A stretch of DNA of 64,000 bases from Kitasatospora sp. NBC_00240 (lineage in GTDB: Bacteria > Actinomycetota > Actinomycetes > Streptomycetales > Streptomycetaceae): assembly GCF_026342405.1 (NCBI RefSeq), contig NZ_JAPEMU010000001.1, positions 9,176,001 through 9,240,000 of the forward strand, in the 5' to 3' direction. Of this stretch, positions 49,749-57,945 are shown piece after piece. Numbering within the stretch: position 1 is the first letter of the stretch; every line of letters begins with the position of its first letter. The translations under genes were made by a program, and so were the position numbers. Under the pieces are notes generated by a model. It was not told the DNA's origin and made no database searches. It saw only the letters and a list, made by a program, of their open reading frames with translations.

Positions 49749-50200
49749 GTGACCTGCGGGATGCCGTAGAGCTTCCCGTCGTAGGTGGCCTGCTCGATCG
49801 ACGAGGGCTGGAACTTCGCGCTGTCGGCCGCGGCGGCCGTACCGTCCAGTGGCACGAGATCACCGGACTTGGCGAGGTCCGCCGTCCAGCCGACGTACGC
49901 CCGCAGCAAGTCCGGAGCGTCCGCCGTGCCTGCCGCCGCCTTGAAGTCCTCCCGGGCCCCGTCGAAGGGGACGCTGTTGTACGCGACCTTGATGCCGGGG
50001 TTCGCCATCTCGAAGTCCGCGACCAGGGACCGGTAGGCCGGTGCCTCCTTCGCGCCGTCCGAGGTGTCCCACCAGCTGATGGTGATCGGTCCCGGACCGG
50101 TGGGTGCGGTAGGTGCGATGGTGTGCCCGCCGGAGCTGCACGCGCTCAGTGCGGTGATGACCGCTGCGGTCAGGGCGAGGGCCGTGGGGGCACGACGCAT
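49749..50200 (-). pseudogene. N-terminal remnant of a maltose-type ABC solute-binding lipoprotein
   Basis: From ATG 50200: signal with lipobox LSAC (AVITALSACSSGG), then ITISWWDTSDGAKEAPAYRS, FEMANPGIKVAYNSVPFDGA, LLRAYVGWTADLAKSGDLVP and EQATYDGKLYGIPQVT, after which it runs into unrelated sequence at about 49749. This is the first ~150 residues of a MalE-like sugar-binding protein normally ~420 residues long. The remainder and the permease genes are missing. A MalR-type operator and a LacI fragment lie upstream in the divergent orientation expected of a malR-malE locus. Confidence 0.8.
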
Positions 50201-50256
50201 GGGGGGAGAGTCCTCGCTCGGGTGGGGGAGGAAGGTGGCACGCAGGCGTTCAGTGA

Positions 50257-50574
50257 TCAGCGGTGGAGTGCGGCGGAGGCCAGGAGCGGGTTGATGCGGG
50301 CCCCGCGGCGGTGCAGGAGGGCGTGGTCGGTTCCCGAGCAGGTCACGGCGGCGACGATCGCCTCCTGGAGGACGCGGGCCCGGACGACGAAGCTCTGGGT
50401 GCCGGTCCGACCGTCGCGCCCGGCGGTCGGCATGGTGACCAGCCACAGCGGGGGAGCGGCGGCGGGACTGCTCCACGGCGAGGCCGCGGTGGAGGGGGTG
50501 GAGTACCGCCGACGAGCGGGGAGGGGGCCGGCCGCGGGGGTGGCCGCAGCTGCGGGGACAAGGCCGAGGGCCAT
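50257..50574 (-). CDS. Possible small protein
   Basis: A 105-residue open frame, MALGLVPAAAATPAAGPLPA, then PPLWLVTMPTAGRDGRTGTQ, SFVVRARVLQEAIVAAVTCS and INPLLASAALHR. Codon positions look moderately biased, so it may be real or a gene tail. No family recognised. It lies between the MalE remnant and the MalR-type operator, the place where a leader gene could sit. Low confidence. Confidence 0.3.
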   Translation of the reverse strand: MALGLVPAAAATPAAGPLPARRRYSTPSTAASPWSSPAAAPPLWLVTMPTAGRDGRTGTQSFVVRARVLQEAIVAAVTCSGTDHALLHRRGARINPLLASAALHR

Positions 50575-50783
50575 GGCAACTCCTGGGTGGGTGATCACGG
50601 ACGGCCCCGGTGGGCGGGGCGGGTGCGTTCGGCGGCCGGGTGGATGCCTGCCTGAGCGCACACGGGCGCGGGGCGCCGGCGGGGCGGGGGAGCCTGCCGA
50701 TGTGGGTGGTCGGCGGCTCCGGCCGGGGGCTCGTAGGTAGACCCTCGCTCGCGGGGCCGGGGCCGTCAAGGCGTCTTGCGAAT

Positions 50784-50802
50784 TTGCTGAAACTTTCTGC
50801 AA
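50784..50802. promoter_or_regulatory. MalR-type operator
   Basis: TTGCTGAAACTTTCTGCAA is an inverted repeat of TTGCWGAAA around one base, with an additional CTTGCGAA half-site just before (50775-50782). CTTGCAG/TTGCARAAA motifs are the recognised binding elements of MalR for maltose genes in streptomycetes. It remains intact although both flanking genes are broken. Confidence 0.7.
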
Positions 50803-50929
50803 GAAAATCCAGAGCGTCGGTCGCCTGTCCCGGTCGGCACCACGGACCAGGCTCGGGTCGCCCCTTCCTGCGGGCTCGACCGAGCCCGCCGGACTCGACC
50901 AGCACCTCTTCGGTGCCTCGCCTTCGGCG

Positions 50930-51130
50930 GCCGCGCGGCTGCCCAGGCCCTGCTCGACGCGGGCCACCGGGACGGGATCCACGTCATCGGCGGACATCAC
51001 TTCACCACACAGAACCCCAAGGGCGTGGTGGCCGGCAATCAGCGGATGGAAGGAATCGAGGACGTCCTCGGGCGCACGGAGTTGCCCTCGCCGGCATCGC
51101 CGAGCGCGGGCCCTGGGTGCCGGAGGCGGG
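50930..51130 (+). pseudogene. Fragment of a LacI-family regulator
   Basis: The plus strand encodes AQALLDAGHRDGIHVIGGHH and VVAGNQRMEGIEDVLG, then, after a frame change at about 51072, AHGVALAGIAERGPWVPEAG. RMEGxxxxLxxxGxxLAxxxxGPWxPExG is a typical LacI-family effector-domain stretch. The DNA-binding domain and C-terminal part are absent. Confidence 0.6.
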
Positions 51131-51798
51131 GTGCCGCGAGGTCTGCCGGGGGTGTCTCGCCGGTGTCGTCGCTCGCTGGGGCCGTGGGCCGGCCCGGGCC
51201 TGCAGGGCGGGCGCTCCGCCCTTCGGGGCCGGGGTCGGCCCCTGCCGGCGGCCGCGCGGCGTCCGACAGTCGCGCGTTACGCCAGGTCGGGCAGGATTCC
51301 GCACGGTCGAGAAGGCCGCCCCGCAGGGCGTCGGGCCTCGCTCTTCCCGACGGGCAGACTCACGGCAGGAGACCGGCGGGGGCGTACGAGCGGAGGTGGT
51401 CAGGGGTCTGCGCAGGTTCGGGCTGCTTCGCGCGGTCGAGATGGAACGCCGGGCCCGGGAGGAACCTGACGCCCACCGGGCCGACCGGTGGAGCTGCGGA
51501 CAAGGGGCCGGCGCGGACAGACCGGCGTGCCACGCATTGCGTGAACACCCATCCACCGGTCAGACTGCCGCGTGCCTCGCCCCGCCTCCCCGTCCTCGAC
51601 CCGCCAGCTCCGCGGCGCCGCACAGCAGTGGCCCCGGCAGCACAAGGGGCCGTGCCCGCCCCGGCCGACCGCTGATCAGGCGGCCGATCCAAGTCGGTGG
51701 CCGGCGACAGCCGGTGGCCGCCCGCGTCTCTCGTCACCCACCTCTTGTGCGGGGCACCACGGGACCCTGCCTCCCCGGCTGTCGCCGGCCTCTCCGAA
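51131..51798. other. Region without recognisable gene
   Basis: Several long overlapping open frames exist on both strands because of the GC content, but none shows family similarity, a ribosome site or consistent codon bias. With 50575-50929 it makes a stretch of decayed DNA between the MalE remnant and the histone-like gene. Confidence 0.5.
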
Positions 51799-52761
51799 TC
51801 AGGACGTCAGTCCGGCCGACGCCACATACAGGCCCCGGCCGCTGCGCTGCGCCCGGTCGGCCTTGGCGAGGCGCTCCAGCATGGTGCGGACCGCGTTCAC
51901 GTTGCTGGTGTCCTGGTCGTCCAGACCGAGCAGGCCCGTCACCTCCCGGGCCCGCAGCGGGCCGGTGGCCCGGGCGAGGATCTCCACGACGCTCTCGGCC
52001 TGGGCCAGCCGCCTACGGCCCGAGGACGCAGAAGGGGCGGGAGCCGTCTCGGCGGCCGCGGCCTTCCCGGTCGAGGACACCGCCTTCTTCGCCGTCGCCT
52101 TCTTCGCCCCGGCGCCTTCCTTGGCCGCCGCCTTCTTCGAGGTCGTCCTCTTGACGGTCGCCTTCGGGGCAGAGCCCGCGCTCGACGCGCCGACGCCGGC
52201 TTCTGCGGGTGCTTCGGCGACCACGGCGGAGGAGACCACGGCCGAAGCCGCCTCGGCCACCGGTCCGGCCGGAGCGCCCTTCCCGGACGCGGTCCCCTTC
52301 CCAGGGGTGCCCTTCGTGCTCGTAGCCTTCCTGACGATGGCCTTCTTCGCCGGGACCTTCTTCACCGTGGCGGCGCGGCCGGCCGCGCTACTCGTGGTGC
52401 GCTTCCGGCCGGGCTGCGCCACGGCCGGCTCGGGCGACGACGCAGGCTGCTCGTCGACCGGCCCGTCCGCCACGCTTTCCGCGGACACCTTCGCCACCGC
52501 CGGCGCGGGCGGCGCGGGCGTCACCGCCGAGGCCACCGGTGTTGCGTCCTGCGTGGCCGGCGAGGCGCCCTCCAGGGATGCTGCGGACAGCGCGGCCAAG
52601 CCCTGCAGCGCGCTGACCATTGCGTCCTCCTGCGCGACGACAGTGGCGAGTTCGCCCTCCAACTGCCGTCGTCGCTCGCGTACCCCGGGAAGTTTGGACT
52701 CCAGAAGGGCGATCGTCGATCCGACACCGCTGTCCGTACCGAACGTATCGATGTTTGCCAC
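51799..52761 (-). CDS. Histone-H1-like winged-helix DNA-binding protein
   Basis: 320 residues from GTG 52761 (AGGAG 8 bases upstream). Residues ~15-55 are a predicted coiled coil (TIALLESKLPGVRERRRQLE, GELATVVAQEDAMVSALQGL). The middle is Ala/Lys/Thr-rich with H1-like repeats (VKKVPAKKAIVRKATSTKGT, KRTTSKKAAAKEGAGAKKAT). Residues ~250-320 form a winged helix (RLAQAESVVEILARATGPLR, AREVTGLLGLDDQDTSNVNA, VRTMLERLAKADRAQRSGRG). It probably binds DNA non-specifically through the tail and specifically through the wing; nucleoid or chromosome-organising function is inferred. Open frame continues upstream but without family features. Confidence 0.75.
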   Translation of the reverse strand: MANIDTFGTDSGVGSTIALLESKLPGVRERRRQLEGELATVVAQEDAMVSALQGLAALSAASLEGASPATQDATPVASAVTPAPPAPAVAKVSAESVADGPVDEQPASSPEPAVAQPGRKRTTSSAAGRAATVKKVPAKKAIVRKATSTKGTPGKGTASGKGAPAGPVAEAASAVVSSAVVAEAPAEAGVGASSAGSAPKATVKRTTSKKAAAKEGAGAKKATAKKAVSSTGKAAAAETAPAPSASSGRRRLAQAESVVEILARATGPLRAREVTGLLGLDDQDTSNVNAVRTMLERLAKADRAQRSGRGLYVASAGLTS

Positions 52762-52936
52762 AAAGGCTCCTGTCGTATGGTCAGCCACGGCTCTTGACGC
52801 AAATCTACGACGCGGATCTCCGAAAACCATGGGGTTCGGCACAATTCGCCTGTTCGGGCAGCCGTGCGCTCGCGCGACGCACTCCCCGCGGGATACCTCG
52901 AACAGGAACGTGCCTCCGCATTGAACGGCATCCACC

Positions 52937-53190
52937 GACAACTGCGAGTTCCTCCACCGGCTTGCCGAGCCCGGACTGCACCCCGACCGGTGGACCGTCA
53001 TGGTCGACGAAGTTCGCGGCAGCCGATGGGAACACTTCGATCTGGCCTTCGCCCCGTTCCTGCGCTCCGCGCTCACACAGGCGCTTGCCTCGGCGATCCT
53101 CACAGAGGACTTCCCCACCGCACCCCATGACTTCCGCCCGTCTGCCGACTTCGTCCGACCAGTCCCGTCTCCCTGGACGTGTGATCGGTA
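52937..53190 (+). pseudogene. Unidentified gene fragment
   Basis: The frame CEFLHRLAEPGLHPDRWTVM, VDEVRGSRWEHFDLAFAPFL and ALASAILTEDFPTAPHDFRP has coding-like bias but no start codon at a sensible place, and upstream DNA in this frame is unrelated. I cannot name the family. It abuts an SLC13 fragment, so the stretch 52762-53441 looks like a junk zone of joined gene pieces. Confidence 0.35.
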
Positions 53191-53254
53191 ACGGCGGAAG
53201 GCCGCACGGTGTGGGTCGAAGACAGCGCCTGGTGATGGGCCGGATCATGTTCGG

Positions 53255-53405
53255 CAAAACTTCGTGTTCGACGAGGAGCGCGCCGCGGAGGTCATGGAAC
53301 TCAACGAGCGCGAGGCCGTCCACGACCACCGTCTCCTCGCCCAGGGCCTCGTCGTCCTCGCCCTGGTCATCGCCGGCTTCGTCCTGCACCCGGTAGGCGC
53401 CGCGG
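53255..53405 (+). pseudogene. Fragment of an SLC13/ArsB-type membrane transporter
   Basis: Encodes FVFDEERAAEVMELNEREAV, HDHRLLAQGLVVLALVIAGF and VLHPVGAAG. VMxLNERxAIxDxRLLxxxLxVLxLVxxxFxLHP is a typical internal stretch (loop plus start of a membrane helix) of ion transporters of the SLC13/arsenite-permease superfamily. Everything before and after is missing. Confidence 0.55.
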
Positions 53406-53441
53406 GACACGGGCGGCGGATGCGGGCACCGATCAACCGGG

Positions 53442-54704
53442 TCACGGCTGCTCTTCAGGGCGGGTGAGGGGCGCCACGCTGACGGCCAGGACGGCGGTGT
53501 CGTCGTCCACCCCGGCGCCCAGGGTGTCGAGGAGCGCGCGGATCGCGGTGACGGTGTGCTCGGCCGTGGTGGGGGCCAATGCGCGCCCGAAGGCGAGGAG
53601 AGCGTCGTCACCGTAACGGTCCGACCCCGTTGCGGCGGTGCGGGCATCGGTGAGGCCGTCGGTGTGCAGGAGCAGGGTGTCGCCCGGATCGAGGCGGACG
53701 GTGGTGGTGACTATGCGTGCATCGGGAAGGACGCCGACGAGCTGCCCACCGGGCGTGGGCAGGAAATCCGCGGTGCCGTCGGCACGCATCAGCAGGGCCG
53801 GTGGGTGACCTCCGCCGGCCAGGGTGATCCGGAACGCGCCCCGGTCGCCTTCGGGGGTCAGTACGCCGAAGAGCACGGTGCAGAACCGCGGGTCGTCGCC
53901 GTTGTACTGATGGTTGAGGACGGTGTTCAGGTTGCCCAGGACGGCGGCCGGGTCGGGATCGTAGACCGCGGCGGCACGCAAGGTGTAGCGGGCCAGGGAG
54001 GTGACGGCCGCGGCCGCTGCGCCTTTGCCGCACACGTCGCCCAGGAACAGGCCCCAGGTGCCGCCGGTGAGCGGGAACAGGTCGTAGAAGTCGCCGCCGA
54101 CCTCGTCGATGGAGGCGATGTGGTAGTGCGCGGCCACGTCCAAGCCCGGCACGCTCGCCAGGACCGGTGGCAGCAGCGTCTGCTGGAGGGTGGCGGTCAG
54201 CTGCCGAAGGCGTTCGCGTTCGCGCTCCGACTCCCGGTGGGCCCGCAGCAGTTCTTCCTCGTAGGCGCGGCGGTCGCGGGCGTCGAAGACGGTGGTGCGG
54301 ATCAGCAGCGGCTGCCCGTCGCTGTCGGACTTCACGGTCGAGGTCACCAGCACCGGGATCCGTCGGCCGTCGGCAGCCTTCAGTTCCAGGGCGATTCCGC
54401 TGATCTCGCCCTGCATGCGCAGCAGCGGTGCGAAGTGCGTCTCGTGGTAGAGCCGGCCGCCGACGGTGAGGAGGTCGGAGAACGTCCGCCGGCCCACCAG
54501 GTCTGCCTGCTGCTGGCCCAGCCAGTTCAGGAGGGTGGTGTTGATCTTGACGATCCGCCCGTCGAGCAGCGTGGACAGGTACCCGCACGGAGCGTTCTCG
54601 TACAGGTCCTCGGCGCTCTCCTCCAGCAGCGCGGAGAAGCTTCGGCCGTCGTCCGGGCGCGGGTCGGGATCGGGGTGCTCCTGGTCGGCGCCGGTGCGGA
54701 CCAT
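53442..54704 (-). CDS. PAS-containing PP2C phosphatase, RsbP-like
   Basis: 420 residues. A PAS domain (~30-148: LYENAPCGYLSTLLDGRIVK, TTLLNWLGQQQADLVGRRTF) and coiled linker (RESERERERLRQLTATLQQT) precede a SpoIIE/PP2C phosphatase (~180-415) with metal motifs EVGGDFYDLF, LFLGDVCGKGAAAAAVTSLA, LLLHTDGLTDAR and VDDDTAVLAV, all aspartates intact. The domain order PAS-PP2C and the coupled RsbQ-like hydrolase upstream (1-bp overlap TGATG) match the RsbQ-RsbP energy-stress phosphatase of Bacillus. It probably dephosphorylates an anti-anti-sigma protein controlling a SigB-like factor. Confidence 0.88.
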   Translation of the reverse strand: MVRTGADQEHPDPDPRPDDGRSFSALLEESAEDLYENAPCGYLSTLLDGRIVKINTTLLNWLGQQQADLVGRRTFSDLLTVGGRLYHETHFAPLLRMQGEISGIALELKAADGRRIPVLVTSTVKSDSDGQPLLIRTTVFDARDRRAYEEELLRAHRESERERERLRQLTATLQQTLLPPVLASVPGLDVAAHYHIASIDEVGGDFYDLFPLTGGTWGLFLGDVCGKGAAAAAVTSLARYTLRAAAVYDPDPAAVLGNLNTVLNHQYNGDDPRFCTVLFGVLTPEGDRGAFRITLAGGGHPPALLMRADGTADFLPTPGGQLVGVLPDARIVTTTVRLDPGDTLLLHTDGLTDARTAATGSDRYGDDALLAFGRALAPTTAEHTVTAIRALLDTLGAGVDDDTAVLAVSVAPLTRPEEQP

Positions 54705-55513
54705 CACCGCAGGCCTCGCACGAACGCGGTGATCGCCTCGGCGGTCTCCTCGGGGGCGCTGAGCTGCGGGCAGTGTCCGGTGGCGTTCAGGGTGACGAGC
54801 CGGCTGCCCTCGATCCGGGACCGGACGTAGGGGCCGACCTCCGGTGGGGCGATGGCGTCGCTGGAGCACTGGGCGACCAGGGTGGGCACCGTCACCTGGG
54901 ACAGGTCCGCGCGGTTGTCGGACAGGAAGGTCACGCGGGCGAAGACCCGCTGGATCGCCGGATCGGTGGCGCAGAAGCTGTTCGTCAGCTCCTCGCCCAG
55001 CTCCGGGCGCTCCGGGTTGCCCATGATGACCGGCGCCATCGCGCCCGACCAGCCGAGATAGTTCGCGTCCAGGGATTCGAGGAGCTCCTGGATGTCCTCT
55101 GCACTGAACCCGCCCCGGTAACCGGTGGCCGGGTCGTCGATGAAGCACGGTGAGGGAGCGAGCAGGACCAGGCCCGTGAAGTACCGGGGGCGGCGGACGG
55201 CGGCCAGCACCCCCATCATGGCGCTCACCGAGTGCCCCACGAAGGTCACCGGGCCCAGATCCAGCTCACGGCAGATCTCCAGCACGTCCTCCACGTAGCC
55301 GTCGAGGCTGGAGTACCGCTGCTCGCTCCAGGCCGACAGGTCCGAGCCGCCGGCGCCCACATGGTCGAAGAGCACCACCGTGAAGTGCCGTTCCAGGGCA
55401 GGCACCACCAGGCGCCACATGTTCTGGTCGCACCCGAACCCGTGGGCCAGGACCACCACCGGCCCGCCCTGCCGGCCGGACACCCTCACCCGGTTCCTGC
55501 GTCGCACGTCCAT
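54704..55513 (-). CDS. RsbQ-like alpha/beta hydrolase
   Basis: 269 residues from ATG 55513, exactly the length of Bacillus RsbQ. Strong matches by eye are LAHGFGCDQNMWRLVVPALE, FDHVGAGGSDLSAWSEQRYS, LDGYVEDVLEICRELDLGPV, GHSVSAMMGVLAAVRRPRYF (nucleophile Ser), LAPSPCFIDDPATGYRGGFS, VAQCSSDAIAPPEVG (Asp) and ATGHCPQLSAPEET (His). RsbQ supplies a small hydrophobic ligand needed by the PAS domain of RsbP. The stop overlaps the start of the phosphatase, as in the Bacillus pair. Alternative starts 9-30 bases upstream exist but lengthen it beyond the family. Confidence 0.9.
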   Translation of the reverse strand: MDVRRRNRVRVSGRQGGPVVVLAHGFGCDQNMWRLVVPALERHFTVVLFDHVGAGGSDLSAWSEQRYSSLDGYVEDVLEICRELDLGPVTFVGHSVSAMMGVLAAVRRPRYFTGLVLLAPSPCFIDDPATGYRGGFSAEDIQELLESLDANYLGWSGAMAPVIMGNPERPELGEELTNSFCATDPAIQRVFARVTFLSDNRADLSQVTVPTLVAQCSSDAIAPPEVGPYVRSRIEGSRLVTLNATGHCPQLSAPEETAEAITAFVRGLR

Positions 55514-55562
55514 GTGGCACATCCTCGCAGAGGCCAAGGTCACCGCAGGAGGGTCACCCTGC

Positions 55563-55936
55563 TCAGGAGTGCATCTGCGCGCCCTTCAGAACCTTGTCGA
55601 CCGCGTTGCGCGCCCCGTACACAGCAATCCCCACCAGATCGAGCTGGTCCTTGCCCACGGCTCGCACCGCCGCCCGGTTGTCCCGGTCGTTGCCCGTGCC
55701 GAAGAGGTCCGAGGTGAACACGGAACTGTGCATCGAGCGGGACTGCGCACGGTTGTGCGCGGCGGTCAGCGTTTCCTCCGTTCCATGGAAGACCAGCACG
55801 GGCTGGCGGAACATCGGCAGGTACACGGTCCCGTCGGCGTCCTCGTACGGTTCGCCGATCACCTCGGGCGATGCCGTGCCGAGACCGCTGACCAGGAAGG
55901 CGGTCACGTTCAGCCGCTGCCGTGCTCACGGCAGCC
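55563..55936 (-). pseudogene. 5'-truncated DUF2000 protein
   Basis: The frame reads RLNVTAFLVSGLGTASPEVI, GEPYEDADGTVYLPMFRQPV, VFTSDLFGTGNDRDNRAAVR and LVGIAVYGARNAVDKVLKGA, a clear DUF2000 match. The family normally has ~20 more N-terminal residues (a beta strand with the initiating Met) before RLNVTAF. Here a TGA lies 10 codons upstream and only a GTG (55907) could start inside the conserved block, so the 5' end is lost. A 10-bp tandem repeat sits at the break. Confidence 0.65.
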
Positions 55937-55960
55937 CCGGCCCGGGCGGCCACCCGTGCC

Positions 55961-55990
55961 AGGAGAAGCCAGGAGAAGCCAGGAGAAGCA
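55961..55990. repeat. AGGAGAAGCC triple tandem repeat
   Basis: Three copies of AGGAGAAGCC (the last ends CA) at 55961, 55971 and 55981, at the truncated 5' end of the DUF2000 remnant, suggesting slippage or repair at the breakpoint. Confidence 0.8.
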
Positions 55991-56068
55991 CCCCGAGCCG
56001 TTGCCCGCGGCCGGCGGCCCAACTCACGACAGCGCCCCGTGAGGGCACCACAGGACCATGCGGCGGGG

Positions 56069-56329
56069 TCAGTCGGGCCAGGTACCCGTCAGACGGCGGG
56101 TGCCGACGGCGCCGCCGCGGTCGATCGCGGCCCTGACCAGGGCGAAGACCGCCCCTTGCAGGGCCGCGGCCATGAGTACCTCGCGCCAGGTGCGGTCCCG
56201 GTCGGTGGCCTGCGGGGCGTCGTCCTCGTGCCCGAGGAGTGCCCACAGGCGTTTGAAGACACTGCTCGCGACCAGCCCGCCGAGAGCGCCGAACAACAGC
56301 CCGAGCGGCTTGTAGAGGATCCTGACCAT
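56069..56329 (-). CDS. DUF4235 small membrane protein
   Basis: 86 residues: MVRILYKPLGLLFGALGGLV, ASSVFKRLWALLGHEDDAPQ, WREVLMAAALQGAVFALVRA, AIDRGGAVGTRRLTG. The two hydrophobic stretches and the Y-K-P-(L/V)-G start are typical of DUF4235 proteins in actinomycetes. Function unknown. It has the ribosome site GAGCTCAC-adjacent AGG and a short 5' region; it is monocistronic. Confidence 0.85.
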   Translation of the reverse strand: MVRILYKPLGLLFGALGGLVASSVFKRLWALLGHEDDAPQATDRDRTWREVLMAAALQGAVFALVRAAIDRGGAVGTRRLTGTWPD

Positions 56330-56746
56330 CGTGAGCTCCTCGGTGCACCTGCATGGTCGCCGGGACCGGGCGACGTTGCACGTCTGCCCATGTCGCGTAC
56401 GACCAATCGCCTCTGCGCCGGCCGGCGGACTTGTCAGTCGGCGAGGAGGTCGGCAAGGAACGGTCCGGACACGTCTCCCCTGCCCGGCGATGTGATGCCG
56501 GCTTGCGCCGGACATCACCGATGGGCGGGAGAACGACGGGAGGGGCGGCCTGCGTGCTGGGCAGGTGTGCCTTCGGCCGGCCCTGATGTCCCGTTCCTCC
56601 TTGAGGATGCGGTGCACCCATTCGACGGTCTCCTTCGCGTCATTCGCAGGGTGGCGCCGGCCGTCGCCCGGGCCGCCCGGGAGGTACGCCGGAGTCGTAC
56701 CCTGGAAGGCCACCCGGCCGGAGTCGATCGCCAGGGGGTGTTGTCC
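56330..56746. other. Intergenic region, no gene seen
   Basis: 417 bp between divergent genes. The minus strand has a short run NDAKETVEWVHRILKEERDI (56583-56640) that looks protein-like but has no start or continuation. Otherwise nothing is recognised; it contains the promoters of both flanking genes. Confidence 0.4.
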
Positions 56747-57088
56747 GTGGCCCGTTCCCGTGACCTGCAGACGCTCATCGACACCGTGGAGGCGGTGCCC
56801 GGCGAGATGCTCCCCGTGCCGGGGCCGGTGGCTCGAAGGGCGCTCGCGGTGGTGGCCTCCTATGCCCGCGACGCCGACGACTGCCGCCAACTCCTTCAGG
56901 CCCTGGGCCTGATACCTGAGGACGGACAGGCGGGAGAGCGGTCGGTGGTGTCGACCCGGATCGAGGGCCCTGCTCCGACCGTCCCGGCGTCGGGCACAGG
57001 TCCCGGTTCGGCCCGGACCTCCGCCGACGAGCCGGCACCCCCGCAGCCGGACACCGCCGCCGCTCGGGACGGGCATGGGCGCCCGTAA
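56747..57088 (+). CDS. Small conserved protein, unknown function
   Basis: 113 residues from GTG 56747: MARSRDLQTLIDTVEAVPGE, MLPVPGPVARRALAVVASYA, RDADDCRQLLQALGLIPEDG, followed by a Pro/Thr/Ala-rich tail of ~45 residues. The first 60 residues look like a compact helical domain; I do not recognise a family. The start is uncertain because the open frame extends far upstream; GTG 56747 follows a CAGGGGG ribosome-site candidate. Confidence 0.5.
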   Translation: MARSRDLQTLIDTVEAVPGEMLPVPGPVARRALAVVASYARDADDCRQLLQALGLIPEDGQAGERSVVSTRIEGPAPTVPASGTGPGSARTSADEPAPPQPDTAAARDGHGRP

Positions 57089-57332
57089 CGGCGCGGGCTC
57101 GAACTGCAGCTCCCCGCCGCCGCAGGTCCTGGGCCATCGCTTCCACCTGCTCAGACGCGGCCGGGTGATCGCCCGGTGCGATGCTCCTACCGGCTGCGAG
57201 GCCCTTGGGAGGAACCTCCCGCGGCGCCGGCCGGCCCGGTCCTGAGCGGCCCCGCGCCCTGCGGGGAGCAGTGACGGCCGGTACTGACACGGGGACGCAG
57301 ACGGGGACACAGCAGCCCTGCGCGCCCGGTCG

Positions 57333-57497
57333 TCAGGGCGCCTCGGTGTCGGCCGCCGGCGGCTCCGGCTCCCCGCCCTCGGCCTTGGCCCGGACGTCCT
57401 TCGGGGTGGGCGCCACGACGTTCCGCTCCTCCGCGGACCGCTCCCGTCGCTGCGCGTCGGTGGCGGCTGCGGTGTCGTCCTTCTTCGGGGTGCTCAT
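57333..57497 (-). CDS. 54-residue hydrophilic protein
   Basis: MSTPKKDDTAAATDAQRRER, SAEERNVVAPTPKDVRAKAE, GGEPEPPAADTEAP. A highly charged, probably disordered small protein with codon bias of a real gene, preceded by GAGGCGATGCAC. Similar short hydrophilic proteins are widespread in streptomycetes. Function unknown. It is isolated between 245-bp and ~135-bp non-coding stretches. Confidence 0.6.
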   Translation of the reverse strand: MSTPKKDDTAAATDAQRRERSAEERNVVAPTPKDVRAKAEGGEPEPPAADTEAP

Positions 57498-57632
57498 GTG
57501 CATCGCCTCTTCGTCGGTGCGGGCCGGGCCGGGCGCAATCGGGTGCCGCCGGTGCGGGGAAATCCGCAGGCACGCGTGTAGCGCGTACCCCGAACCCCGC
57601 TCCCGACACGACCGGGGCCTGCCGTGACCCGC

Positions 57633-57720
57633 TCAGTGGCCGCGGCGGACCACGGGACGGAGCAGGGCAAGGCGCTCGTCCTCGGCAAGACCGCCCCAAA
57701 CTCCGTAGGGCTCCGCACAC
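57633..57720 (-). pseudogene. C-terminal fragment of a WhiB-family regulator
   Basis: The minus strand reads CAEPYGVWGGLAEDERLALL RPVVRRGH and stop (written in two parts here). GVWGG followed by a basic tail is the diagnostic C-terminus of Wbl proteins; the [4Fe-4S]-binding N-terminal part is missing. The 16-mer GAGCGCCTTGCCCTGC of this fragment recurs ~80 bp upstream. No other gene is seen in 57498-57945. Confidence 0.6.
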
Positions 57721-57945
57721 CGAGGCGTGGTCCCCGATCGCGCAGGGCAAGGCGCTCGACGCCCCCGTCATCAGCCGGATCGGTTGCCCTGCCTGTCGTG
57801 CCCCCGGCGATCCGCCGGAGCTCCCCACCACGGCGGCGGCAGTCCCGCAGCCGCGTGATCAGGGCGAGGCAGGCGGAGCGATCGGTTGGCTCCCGGCCGG
57901 GTGGGCAGACGAGTCGGGGGGCCACTTCACGAAGGAGGCCGTGCC

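Noticed and set aside
56583..56640. Short protein-like run NDAKETVEWVHRILKEERDI on the minus strand
   Set aside because: No start, no continuation and no family match; could be chance or a tiny remnant.
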